DNA of 64,000 nt from Hemibagrus wyckioides (GCF_019097595.1 NC_080715.1:7768073-7832072), one strand, 5' to 3'. Positions 41,881-51,880 are shown, counted from the first letter of the stretch. The notes: a model not told the origin generated them from the sequence alone. Made by a program: numbers and translations.

Positions 41881-42755
41881 GATATTCCATAGCTTCCATA
41901 TTTTCTTCATTAGTATGTGATCCTGGATTTATTTTGTTATTTAGAATTTTTTTTTATGATTTCTTAAAAATTCTTTCACTAGAATGCTGGTCTATTTTCT
42001 CTCTCCTACATTCTCTCTCCCACAATGCCTGCTGATACTGTTGCCTTTGCTTTAACTCTACTTAATTAGAGTAATGCAGCAGAGCTTTAGTCTTTTAGTC
42101 TGTCCAGCTCTCTCACCTCACCATTTGTTTACTCGGCTCAAACAGATCATGCTAAAACCTCTGCCTACTCATCATCATCATCATCATCTCGTAGATCGTG
42201 AGCTAGCTGAGCTGTGCCTCTGCCATAAATCTGTTCAACCACATTGCAATAATGTTTGTAAAGCCCGTAAACACAACTAATCAAAATCTACGAACCAATC
42301 AGAATCAAGACTTCAGTGCTGCGCTATAATAGTTCACTAATGCTTTCATAACGATGAGTTAATACACACGCTAATCCTTAACGCATCAGGAACTAATGAA
42401 GCGTATGCTGTACATTAACAACAAACTGAGTCATATATGAATAGACATTAACAATAGACATGAATCATGGTTAAGTTACTGATATCTTATTCGTTCTCTT
42501 GGTTCATTAATGCAGTGATTTGAAGTATTAATGAAGATTATTTACACTATTGAGACTAATACGGAGCTTTAGGGGAAAATTATCAATCACCAAAGAGCAG
42601 AATTTAATGGGTTTTATTTTCATCGTGGCATTTTTAGTGTGACTGAAATTATTAATGAGATATAGCATTATGTGTATATTGTAGAATATACAGTCATGTG
42701 ACATTTATACTTTAATAGTAACATTTATAATTCAGTGTAATATAATTCTCATTTA
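41881..42755. other. Unannotated
   Basis: A short (ATC)n lies at 42171-42187. CGAACCAATCAGAATCAAGA at 42290 belongs to the GACCAATCAGATT repeat family seen at 27105. Otherwise nothing is recognised. Confidence 0.4.
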
Positions 42756-42795
42756 TTTATTTATTTATTTGTTTGTTTGTTTTTATTTTTGCACA
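42756..42795. repeat. (TTTA)n-(TTTG)n microsatellite
   Basis: TTTATTTATTTATTTATTTG passing into GTTTGTTTGTTTTTATTTTT. Confidence 0.9.
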
Positions 42796-42950
42796 AGGTC
42801 CGTCTGTCTGTTAAGGCACAGTAGCACAAATCACTGAACAGTGAACACTGGCTCTGATGGAGAGACGTCAGAACACACAGGGCAAGTCTCTCAGAAAGAA
42901 GAACCACAACAGAGGGAAGAGGAGACATCCCTGCTTTAGACCCATAATCA

Positions 42951-43451
42951 GTGCACACATACACACACACACACTCACATACACATACATGCTCACATAC
43001 ACACACACACACACACACTTACATACACATACACGCTCACATACACACAAACACTCAAATACACACACACACACTTACATACACATACATGCTCACATAC
43101 ACACAAACACTCAAATACACACACTCACACTCACATACACACACACACATACACGCTCACATACACACACACACACACACTTACATAAACATACACGCTC
43201 ACATACACACAAACACTCAAATACACACACTCACACACACATACACGCTCACATACACACACACTCACATACACACTCACACACACACTCACGTACACAC
43301 TCATACACACACACACTCACGTACACATACACGCTCAGATACACACACACTCACATACACACACACTCACACACACACACACACTCACGTACACACTCAC
43401 ATACACACACACACTCACGTACACATACACGCTCAGATACACACACACACT

Positions 43452-43486
<35 letters not shown>

Positions 43487-44322
43487 TTACATACACATAC
43501 ACGCTCACATACACACAAACACTCAAATACACACACTCACACTCACACACACATACACGCTCACATACACACACACACACACACACACTTACATACACAT
43601 ACACGCTCACATACACACAAACACTCAAATACACACACTCACACTCACACACACATACACGCTCACATACACACACACACACTTACATACACATACACGC
43701 TCACATACACACAAACACTCAAATACACACACTCACATACACACACACACATACACGCTCACATACACACACACACTTACATACACATACACGCTCACAT
43801 ACACACAAACACTCAAATACACACACACACACATACACGCTCACATACACACACACACACACACACTTACATACACATACACGCTCACATATACACAAAC
43901 ACTCACATACACACTCACACACACACACACTCACGTACACACTCACATACACACACACACTCACGTACACATACACGCTCAGATACACACACACTCACAT
44001 ACACACACACTCACACACACACACACACTCACGTACACACTCACATACACACACACACTCACGTACACATACACGCTCAGATACACACACACTCACATAC
44101 ACACTCACACACACACACACACACTCACATACACACTCACACACACACACACACTCACATACACACTCACATACACACACACACTCATGTACACATACAC
44201 GCTCAGATACACACACACACACTCACATATACACACACACACACACACACTAATGTACACATACACGCTCACATACACACAAACACTCACATACACATAC
44301 ACACTCACATACACACACCCAA
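42951..44322. repeat. 1.37-kb CA-rich array with ~100-bp higher-order units
   Basis: Dominated by (CA)n, with regular variants CATACACGCTCACATACACA, CAAACACTCAAATACACACA and ACACTTACATACACATACAC. A block running ACTTACATACACATACACGC, TCACATACACACAAACACTC, AAATACACACACTCACACTC recurs near 43075, 43180, 43488, 43587, 43681, 43776 and 43866 at about 95-105 bp intervals. A second block type (CTCACGTACACATACACGCT, CAGATACACACAC) dominates 43260-43450 and 43930-44220. Long frames on both strands (up to 507 codons) are translated repeat. Confidence 0.95.
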
Positions 44323-44404
44323 ATTTTTATTATTTAAAAATTTATATTTTAAATATGATTATTTTTCAGATTTTAATTAAATATCAAAATATTTGAAATG
44401 TAAT

Positions 44405-44435
44405 TTATAATAATAATAATAATAATAATAATATC
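44405..44435. repeat. (AAT)n microsatellite
   Basis: About nine AAT units followed by ATCATCATC. Confidence 0.9.
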
Positions 44436-44499
44436 ATCATCATTTAGAACTGCTTTAAATTTTGCTGCATGAAATGTATCATTTATTTCCTGAATTTTT

Positions 44500-44585
44500 A
44501 TATTCCTGTAAATCTGCATTGCAACAACACTCATTGTTAAAAGCATCATATAATTAAAAAAAATAAAATTGAATTGAATTGAGTT
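44500..44585 (+). repeat. ATTGA-tail repeat, 3' fragment
   Basis: CCTGTAAATCTGCATTGCAA, CAACACTCATTGTTAAAAGC, ATCATATAATTAAAA and TTGAATTGAATTGAGTT match the end of the family at 13500-13600. Confidence 0.6.
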
Positions 44586-44880
44586 CGAAAAAATATACAG
44601 TCACTTGGCTTCACGTGTCTCTGAGAAAGCGTGTGTTTGTCACATGTAGCTGTGGTGTGATAGCCGGGGCTTGTTTTTTTATTGCTACTATTTTCACAGG
44701 CGTGTACATATGAGTTGTAACAATGTTTTAATAAATCATTAATACATCACTTATGAACACTTTATAACATGAGGTTTTAAACGTTAGCACATTTCCCTTA
44801 CAAAGGGATGAACCAGAGCTTAAAACAGCCCATGCTGCTATCTGGGGGCTAAAATCAATATCTCTCCGTACACGCTTACA
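44586..44880. other. Unannotated
   Basis: No feature recognised. Confidence 0.35.
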
Positions 44881-44881
44881 G

Positions 44882-45395
44882 ACAAGATAAGATAAGATAA
44901 GATAAGATAAGATAAGATAAGATAAGATAAGATAAGATAAGATAAGATAAGATAAGATAAGACAAGATAACATAAGATGAGACAAGACAAGATAACATAA
45001 GTTATCTAAGAAGTTATCTTATGTAAGAGATGACAAAATAAGATAAGACAAGATAAGATAAGGCAAGCTAAGATAAGACAAGATAAAATAAGATAAGACA
45101 AGATAACATAAGAGAAGACAAGACTAGATAAGACAAGATAAGACTAGATTAGACAAGACAAAACAATATAAGACAAGATAAGATAAGGCAAGATAAGACA
45201 AGATAACAAGAGAAGACAAGACTAGATAAGACAAGATAAGACTAGACATGACAAGACAAAACAGATAAGACATGACAAGATAAGACAAGGCAATATGAGA
45301 CAAGAAAAGACAAGACAACATAAGACAAGACAAGATGAGATACAATAGATTATTAATCCCAAAGGAAATTCTTTTGCCATAGACAGATTCAGATA
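44882..45395 (-). repeat. (GATAA)n array attached to a LINE-like tail
   Basis: About 16 perfect GATAA units (44884-44962) degrade over 380 bp into GACAA, GATGA and related pentamers. They end at GATACAATAGATTATTAATC and CCAAAGGAAATTC (45340-45372). The AATCCCAAAGGAAATTC block is typical of the 3' end of a fish LINE, with a pentamer tail beyond it. So the array most likely grew from the tail of a minus-strand insertion. The gradient from perfect to degenerate units runs towards the LINE. Confidence 0.8.
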
Positions 45396-45599
45396 ACAAG
45401 AGAAATAAATGTAAATGAAAAATAAATGAAATAATCTCTATATACCAAAATATACAAAAAGTATTCACAACAAGTACAAAAAAATGTGCTAGGGAAGTAG
45501 ACCATATTGCACGTGATGTGATATCGCCCATGATAATGATGGTATGATGTTGCACATGATATTATATTAACGTACATTGACATAAATCCACTAAAGCCA

Positions 45600-45795
45600 G
45601 GAAACACACACTAACACACACACACGAACACACACTCGAATGTTTGTATATACACACAATTAAAGACAGCCTCTTTCTCCATTCCGCCTACTCATCGTCA
45701 ATTCTGATGAATTACACATTGCGCGCGCGCGCATGCACGCACACAAACTCACACGCGCGCGCGCACACACACACACACACACATACGCACACACT
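45600..45795. repeat. (CA)n and (CG)n alternating purine-pyrimidine tract
   Basis: 45720-45733 is (GC)n, 45734-45754 is mixed CATGCACGCACACAAACTCA, 45754-45764 is (CG)n and 45765-45785 is (CA)n. Strict alternation of purine and pyrimidine with many CG steps makes this a strong Z-DNA candidate. Confidence 0.85.
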
Positions 45796-46175
45796 GCTCG
45801 GCACTTTACTTTTCAGCACGAAAACTCTTTTGCGCTTACTCATCGCTCTCTCACCTGCGCCTCCATTAATAAACCTGCACTCTGCACTAAACATACACAT
45901 TATTGTCGTCGTTAGCTCGCGCCTGCCATGTCACGTTTGATCCCGGTGATTAATGGCGCGCAAATCTTCCGATTTCGCTGCTGGATTCCTCGCATTGTTT
46001 TGTCATTTCCCAGCGGTGCATGTGTTTAAAGAAGAGGACAGGATAATATAGGGCTGGTGTCATGGCTGCTGGGTTTTGCATTTGTTTTTTCTCCCGGCTG
46101 CGCGAGGACCGGGTCAGATGCGCAGATCTATTTCAGAGAGGTCACTGAGAAACTGTGCACTTCAAACCAGTCCAT
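45796..46175. promoter_or_regulatory. CpG-rich, repeat-free stretch; candidate regulatory element
   Basis: CpG-containing complex sequence between CA arrays: TTTTGCGCTTACTCATCGCT, GTCGTCGTTAGCTCGCGCCT, GATTAATGGCGCGCAAATCT, TCCGATTTCGCTGCTGGATT and GGCTGCGCGAGGACCGGGTC. It resembles conserved non-coding DNA or a CpG-rich first-exon region. A 70-codon frame starting ATGTCATGG-like near 46057 is open to 46269 but enters the CA tract and shows no domain. Compositional evidence only. Confidence 0.4.
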
Positions 46176-46186
46176 CTCTGCACCTG

Positions 46187-46432
46187 CAACAACACACACA
46201 ACACACACACAACACACACCAACACACACCCCCAGTGCATGTTCTGCTGCTGCACCTCTCTCCATATAAACTACACACTATAAACTTTATTAGTAACAAT
46301 ATCACTTTTAATAGATAAAATGAAGTGTTATTAACATCACCTTTTTGTTTCGCATTTATAAATACTTTATTACAGTACACACACACACACACACACATTA
46401 ACACACACACACACCCGCAAACACATTAACAC

Positions 46433-46463
<31 letters not shown>

Positions 46464-46553
46464 TACAAACACTCAAATGCACACACACCCACAAACACAC
46501 AGACACACCCACAAACACATTAACACACACACTTACATACAAACACTCACATG

Positions 46554-46587
<34 letters not shown>

Positions 46588-46702
46588 GAGACACACCCAC
46601 AAACACATTAACGCACACGCACACAGACACACACACACACTCACATCCACACACACACATGCACGCACGCACACACACACACAGACACACACACACACAC
46701 AC
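46187..46702. repeat. CA-rich microsatellite cluster
   Basis: AACACACAC tracts at 46187-46235 and (CA)n-rich sequence at 46376-46702 with ACATTAACACACAC and CACAAACACATTAAC variants repeating. The frames of CVCV on the minus strand are artefacts. Confidence 0.92.
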
Positions 46703-46772
46703 AGCTGTTTGGACGTCTAGAGGAAGTTCATTCCACCAGCTTGATGCCAGAACAGAGAAGAGTCTAGATGCA
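46703..46772 (-). mobile_element. L2-type LINE fragment
   Basis: CTGTTTGGACGTCTAGAGGA, AGTTCATTCCACCAGCTTGA and TGCCAGAACAGAGAAGAGTC follow the same element as 59885-60515, from a segment that copy has lost. On the minus strand it would encode the FWHQ-GG-NFL region near the C-terminus. Confidence 0.6.
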
Positions 46773-46799
46773 TTTTTGTAAACTTCTCATTGGGATGAA

Positions 46800-46804
46800 T
46801 AAAG

Positions 46805-46865
<61 letters not shown>

Positions 46866-46912
46866 GTCTGTCTGTCTGTCTGTCTGTATGTCTGTCTATC
46901 TATCTGTCTCTT
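46800..46912 (+). repeat. (TCTA)n-(TCTG)n microsatellite
   Basis: About 16 TCTA units (46807-46866), then TCTG units to 46905. The preceding GGGATGAATAAAGTATCTAT has the AATAAAGT ending common at retroposon 3' termini, so the array probably expanded from a tail. Confidence 0.9.
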
Positions 46913-47152
46913 ACCCTGAGAGATGATGTTTTTTATATAATTTCTATGCCTGTACACACTATATACATCAAATCTACCTGCTTAATATAATAGTAGATTC
47001 TCCTTGTTCCACCTTGTTCCAAAACAGCTCTGACTCATCAGCACATGGACTCCAGAAAGCTTCTGAAGATCTGAAGGTGTGTTCTGGTATCTGACACCAA
47101 GACATTTGCGGCAGATCCTCTGTGGACCAGTCTTGTTTGTCCAGAACATCCC

Positions 47153-47356
47153 TCACATGCTTGCTCTAATTGAGATCTGAGGAATCTGGAGGCCAAGTAA
47201 ACACTGTGAACTCTTTATTATGTTCCTGAAAACAATGTAGCAGGGAGCATTATCCTGCTGATAGAGGCCACTGCTGTTAGGGAATACCGTTACCATGTAT
47301 GTAGCCATACCATTACCATGAAGGAGTATCCATACAGGTAACCATACCTTTACCAT
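47153..47356 (-). pseudogene. Tc1-like transposase fragment (second Asp region)
   Basis: A 67-codon frame with VFPNSSGLYQQDNAPCYIVF around residues 25-44. QQDNAPC is the motif containing the second catalytic Asp of Tc1 transposases. After a frameshift, a WPPDSSDLN-like stretch (about 47170-47190) would hold the region before the Glu. The neighbouring frame 46974-47156 (VLDKQDWSTEDLPQMSWCQI) continues the C-terminus in another frame. Clearly non-functional. Confidence 0.75.
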
Positions 47357-47390
47357 GAAGGAGTATCCATACAGGTAACCATACCAGTAC
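47315..47390. repeat. Tandem duplication, 37-bp period, inside the Tc1 copy
   Basis: ACCATGAAGGAGTATCCATA, CAGGTAACCATACC occurs at 47315 and again at 47352. Intact relatives have this transposase segment once. Confidence 0.85.
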
Positions 47391-47395
47391 CATTT

Positions 47396-47503
47396 TGGGG
47401 GCCTTGCTCAAGGGCCCAACAGTGGCAGCTTGGCAGTGCTGGGGCTTGAATCCTGATCTTCAGATCAACAACTCAGAGACTTAACCATGTGAGCTACCAC
47501 CAC
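47396..47503 (-). mobile_element. SINE (family 2) head nested in the Tc1 copy
   Basis: GGGGCCTTGCTCAAGGGCCC, AACAGTGGCAGCTTGGCAGT, GCTGGGGCTTGAATCCTGAT and CTCAGAGACTTAACCATGTG-AGCTACCACCA. On the minus strand this gives box A (TAGCTCACATGG) and box B (GGATTCAAGCC). Tc1 similarity resumes at once on both sides. The SINE body and tail are missing, so it is truncated. Confidence 0.8.
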
Positions 47504-48219
47504 CAGGATGCTAGGAATGAATGCCAGTACCCAATGTTTCCAAGCAGAAGGTTGCCCAGAGCATCACACCAACATCCCATAGTGCATCATGGTGCCAAAT
47601 GAGTCCAGCCATCCACATGATGTCAAGAAAATGTGATTTCTCAGACCAAGCCACCTTCTTCCATTGCTTCATGGTCCAGGTCATGAAGCTAATATACCTA
47701 TTGTAGGTACTTTCAGTGGTGTACAGGAGTCAACATCTGCACTCTGACCTATCTGCACCTATGTACAGAGCCAGCATTCACTTTTTCAGTAATTCGTGCT
47801 GCAGTAGCTCTTCTTTGAGATCGGACCAGACGGGCAAGCCTTCACTCCACTGGTGCTTTAATGAGCCTTTGAGAACCCATGACCCTGTTGCTGCTTCACC
47901 AGTTGTCCATCCTTGGACCATTTCTGGTAGGTATTAAACCACTGGAGAAGCTCTGACTGAACCGTCTAAACATCACAATTTGCATCTTGTCTTAGTCACT
48001 CAGATCCTTATGTTTGTTCACTTTTCCTGCTACCACATCAACACCAACATTGAGAACTGAGAGTTTCATGTATGTAAATATAGCTTCAGTGAAAGTTCAG
48101 GTTTTTGCTAACTCCAGTGTGTAATCGGATTGGTTTGCTAAGAATGCTAAAGTCTAAGAAGCTACATTGCTAAAGTGTTCAGAAAACCAGAGGAGTAACA
48201 ATATACTGAATATAAGTAT

Positions 48220-48695
48220 GTATTACTGTGTGTGTGTGTGTGTTCTACATTCCAAACCTGGTGTGAGAGTGTGTAATGAGTCTCACACCGAGCACGGTGT
48301 TGTTTCCTGCTCCGTGCTGAACACGAGACTCTCCATCTTTCCCTCTGAAGTGGTTCCCCTGCTGCACTGCAACTCCTCAGCCTCATGAGAAGGAAATAAT
48401 TGTCCACAAATTGAGGAGACACACACTTCACTTCTACACAAAACAAACAAAGCTTTGTGAAAGAGTGTGTGATCACACACCTCATGTCAGGAGTGACAAG
48501 GCCTTTCATTTTTCTTTTATTTACTTTTCTTTCATACTTCTGTGTGTGTGTGTGTGTTAATGTGTTATTCAGGATATGTTTTGGGGCACATCTGTATAAA
48601 TGTGTGTGTGCATCTATATAAACAAATTTGTGGTTATGTTTGTATGTCTGTAGTTGTGTGCGTGTGTGTGTGTGTGAGTGCATAAGAGGTGTGTA

Positions 48696-48750
<55 letters not shown>

Positions 48751-48930
48751 TTTGAGAGTTTGAATGTTATCATGTGTGTGTGTGTATGTATATGATTGCA
48801 GAGGTGTGTGTGTGTGTGTTATTCAGGATATATATTGGGGCACATCTGTATAAATGCGTGTGTGCATATAAAGTATACACACACAAGTTTGTGGTTATGT
48901 TTGTATGTCTGTAGGTGTGTGTGTGTGATA
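48220..48930. repeat. GT/GA microsatellites with a duplicated ~115-bp segment
   Basis: GTGTTATTCAGGATATGTTT, TGGGGCACATCTGTATAAAT and TTTGTGGTTATGTTTGTATG, TCTGTAG (48558-48655) recurs at 48817-48915 in the same order with the same GT-rich surroundings. (GT)n lies at 48226-48243, 48541-48557, 48663-48715 and 48773-48818; (GA)n at 48719-48750. Confidence 0.85.
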
Positions 48931-49779
48931 AAGTCAGCTCTGAGCCTTCAGGCTAATGACCTCCAGCTGTCAGTACATAGATGGCTGAAAGGCGTTTTCA
49001 GGGACCCAGAGGCCGACGCCGGACTCCGTATGTTCCTCTCCTTCTCCTCCAGAACAGCTGGCTCTGACCTCTGCGTGTGTGTGTGTGTGTGTGCAGGGTC
49101 AGCATGTCTCGCTGCTTAGCCTCAGGTCTCTGTGTGTTTGTGTTATTGCTGCTGTTCCCCTGTGAGAGCTTCATTTATAACGCAGAGAGAGACGCGCCGC
49201 TAGCTTTTCAAATAAACAAAACCGATATCCAGGCGCATCACTCGGCCCTTCAGCTCAGCGCTTGCCGTCTCTGGCTGAATTTTTTCCAAAAATGATCTCT
49301 TTTTTTTTCTTGGAGGAGAGCTCAGAGTAAAACTTTTGTACAGGAACTTAAGCACACATGAGAGTCAGGCTAAAATTTATAGGAATAGTGCAGTTTAAAT
49401 GTGTGAGAGCAAGTGTAGGTGTGTGTGTGTGTGTGTATATCCACACTTTCTCTATGTAAAGTAGATATATCAGTTCCTTATCCCCATCTGTCACCCATGA
49501 GTCCTGTCACTTGGCACTGCAGCTTTAACACATGCCGAAGTGATCCAGGCTCCATCTCAAATCTCACACTGTTCACTATATTCACTAAGTTCTTACACCC
49601 TACACTGCAGAAGCCACTCTCTTATGCCTGCAGTTCTTCCTTAGCTTCTTTTCTGTTTTATTTTGTCTGTTTGTGTGTATCATCATTTTTAATATCTAGC
49701 TTCATTTGCAGTTTTATTTTTAGATTTATTCGCTTCATGCTAAAACCTGTTTTATTTATTTATTTATTCATTTATTTTT

Positions 49780-49785
<6 letters not shown>
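48931..49785. other. Mostly unannotated; small ORF with signal-like start at 49104-49295
   Basis: A frame whose internal Met at 49104 gives MSRCLASGLCVFVLLLLFPC followed by ESFIYNAERD, a textbook-like hydrophobic signal sequence, then about 40 further residues (to 49295). It is preceded by TGTGTGTGTGTGTGCAG, an acceptor-like string. It lacks a recognised family, a conserved domain or further exons, and hydrophobic stretches arise easily in GT-rich DNA. I list it as a weak candidate only. 49500-49620 (CACTTGGCACTGCAGCTTTA, CACTGCAGAAGCCACTCTCT) shows nothing recognisable. Confidence 0.2.
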
Positions 49786-49828
<43 letters not shown>

Positions 49829-49990
49829 AACCAATCAATCAATTTATTTATTTATATTTTTAATGTTACTTTTAATTTATTTATTTGTATTTATTAATCA
49901 ATCAATCTATTTATTTATTCATATATTTATTTATTTCTTATTTTTTAATGTTACTCTTTATTTATTTATTCACTTATTTATTGTTACTAT
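49740..49990. repeat. (TTTA)n and (TATC)n microsatellites
   Basis: TTTA units at 49748-49775, about 12 TATC units at 49780-49828, AATC units at 49829-49842, and scattered TTTA to 49985. A segment containing TTTTTAATGTTACT-TT and TTTATTTATT occurs at 49857 and again at 49943. Confidence 0.9.
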
Positions 49991-50052
49991 TTTTTGTAGG
50001 TTTACTTCAAGCTTCAATACAAGTTTTTTTTTTTTATTTTAGCTTTTGTTTG

Positions 50053-50620
50053 CTGGATCTCAAATTCCATTTCGTTCAGTTGATTCTGAATTCCATTCTG
50101 ATCATTTTGTTTCTGTTCCCTTGATTTTCCATTCCCATTCAGGTCACGTGGTTCCAAATTCCATTAAATTTCTATTTTGTTCTCTGGATTCCGAATTCCA
50201 TTGTTTGCTTAATTCTAAATTGCATTTTGTTCATTTCATTCCAAATTCAACTTTTACAGATTGATTCAGAATCTCATTCTGTTTATTTTGTTCAGAATTC
50301 TGTTCTGTTTGCTTAATTCCGTATTCCATTCTGTTAGCATAATTCTGAACTAGATTCTGTTCATTTCATTCCGAATTCAATGTTGTTGCCTCGAAACCTG
50401 AATTCCAATGCTGTAGATTATTTCCGATTTCCATCCTGTTCATTTTATTTAGAATTCCATTCGGAGGGCTGCATACCAAATTCCATTCCGTAATTCCATT
50501 CCAAATTCCGTTATCTTAGCTTCATTCAGAATTCCCTTTCCATGTTTAAGCTTCACTCTTAATTTCATTCCGCTGGTTTCACTCACTGTTCCATTGTTAG
50601 CTTGATTCCAGATTGCATTA
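50053..50620. repeat. Minisatellite, GAATTCCATTC-type ~28-35-bp unit
   Basis: Units such as GATTCTGAATTCCATTCTGA, TTCCGAATTCCATTG, TTCCGTATTCCATTCTGTTA and TCATTCCGAATTCAATG recur at about 28-35 bp intervals. Degenerate units resume after the SINE (50865-50930: TTAATTCTTAATTTGATTCT, AACTTAATTCCAAGCATATT), so the SINE inserted into this array. Confidence 0.85.
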
Positions 50621-50630
50621 TAGCAGCTTG

Positions 50631-50846
50631 GTGGTAGTTCAAGTGGTTAAGGCTCTGGGTTGTTGACTGGGGTCCAAGCCCCAGCAACACCAAGCTGGGC
50701 CCCTGAGCAAGGCCCTCAAATCCCACTTGCTCCAGGGGTCCTGCATCATGGCTGACCCTGCACTCTGACCCCAACCCTGCAAGGCTGGGATACACAAACA
50801 AAGAATTTCACTGTGCAGTAATGTATATGTGACAAATAAAGGCTAC
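50631..50846 (+). mobile_element. tRNA-headed SINE (family 2), near full length
   Basis: GTGGTAGTTCAAGTGGTTAA carries box A, and GGGTCCAAGCCCCAGCAACA carries a degenerate box B. The body follows (CTGGGCCCCTGAGCAAGGCC, CATCATGGCTGACCCTGCAC, TCTGACCCCAACCCTGCAAG), then the tail GTGCAGTAATGTATATGTGA and CAAATAAAGG. It inserted in the GAATTCCATTC minisatellite. Confidence 0.85.
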
Positions 50847-50940
50847 ATACTTATTAACTTAATTCTTAATTTGATTCTATCTAACTTAATTCCAAGCATA
50901 TTCAGTTTTGTTTTATTCCCAGGTCTTGTCTGTGTTCAGA

Positions 50941-51329
50941 TTAACTTTTGGATTTGAATTGTAATATATTTAAAGCAATAACTGTGTATCAATTCATATT
51001 AGGGTTTTTTTGCATAAGGTAAATGCTGGAGCAGGATTTTCCCCAAACATAGTACTGTGGCTGAGCTCCAAGTTTCTGCTAACACTAACTCTAACACTAA
51101 CACCTTACACGTCTGCACATTCTGTGTTCTTTAAGTGATGAAGAGCAGCAGCACAGTGCCGTGATAACTGTAATCATGTCTAGTATAAATCACATAAAAG
51201 ACTCTTCTTTAAACTTTGTTGTGGATTTTTAAAAATAATAGCTGGTTAGTACTTTGTATGCATTGTATACTTTATTCTTATAATATACACTATTTGTTCA
51301 AAGGAACGTGTCCACCATGAGAACATGTG
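50941..51329. other. Unannotated
   Basis: A small direct repeat (AACTCTAACACTAACACC at about 51080) is present; nothing else recognised. Confidence 0.4.
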
Positions 51330-51535
51330 TCACCCGAATAAGGATGAGGTTGCCCTCTGAGCCTGGTTCCTCTCAAGGTTTCTTCCTCATATCATCTCAG
51401 GGAGTTTTTCCTTGCCACTGTCACCACCAATGTTAGGGATAAACAGCAACTTAATGTTATCATTTTTATTATATGTTTCTATATTTCTGTAAAGCTGAAC
51501 AAGTTCTATACAAATAAATTAAACTGAATTATGAG
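51330..51535 (+). repeat. Dispersed ATTGA-tail repeat
   Basis: GATGAGGTTGCCCTCTGAGC, CTGGTTCCTCTCAAGGTTTC, TCAGGGAGTTTTTCCTTGCC and ACTGTCACCACCAATGTTAG, ending in ATACAAATAAATTAAACTGA. Same orientation as 13265-13620. Confidence 0.7.
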
Positions 51536-51574
51536 CATGTTGGATATTTCATTCCATTAATACCATGGTATTAA

Positions 51575-51880
51575 TATGAGTTGTCCGCCCCCCCCCACAA
51601 CCTTTTCAGCTCTAATGGTCTTCACTGTGGCCTTTCCACAACATTTTGGAGTCTGCCTATTGTTATTTATCCACATCTAGTCAAAATATAATATTGGATG
51701 AGAAGGTCTGGCTCACAATCAACATTCCACTTCATCCCAAAGGTGTTCATTGGGGTTGAGGTCAGGGCTCTGTGTAGACTGCTGGAACTCCTCAAAAACA
51801 AACTCCTCCAATCATGTTTTTATGGACCTCACTTTTTTCACAGGAGCATTGTCATGGTTGGAAAAGACCAAATTTGGAAA
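51575..51880 (-). mobile_element. Old Tc1-like remnant (same family as 5709-6293)
   Basis: AACCTTTTCAGCTCTAATGG, GCCTTTCCACAACATTTTGG, GGATGAGAAGGTCTGGCTCA, CATCCCAAAGGTGTTCATTG, GGGTTGAGGTCAGGGCTCTG and GTTTTTATGGACCTCAC follow the antisense of the transposase C-terminus. Several indels break the frame. Neither inverted terminus is clear. Confidence 0.75.

Larger units (their letters stand above)
46970..48068 (-). mobile_element. Tc1-like element, full span but decayed
   Basis: On the minus strand it runs from the HTH start (near 48010, AACATAAGGATCTGAGTGAC) through ACTGGTGAAGCAGCAACAGG, GAGCTACTGCAGCACGAATT and CCTGGACCATGAAGCAATGG. It continues through GATGCTCTGGGCAACCTTCT, CAGCAGGATAATGCTCCCTG and TTGGCCTCCAGATTCCTCAG to the C-terminus (near 46990). 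This is the order of a complete Tc1 transposase of the family at 1-315 and 28960-29366. Frameshifts, deletions and stops break it throughout, and a SINE interrupts it at 47396-47503. The terminal repeats are not recognisable. Confidence 0.8.

Noticed and set aside
42857..44380. 507-codon open frame (and an overlapping 481-codon frame)
   Set aside because: It is translated CA-repeat (His-Thr alternation) open in several frames at once; there is no start context, domain or codon bias.
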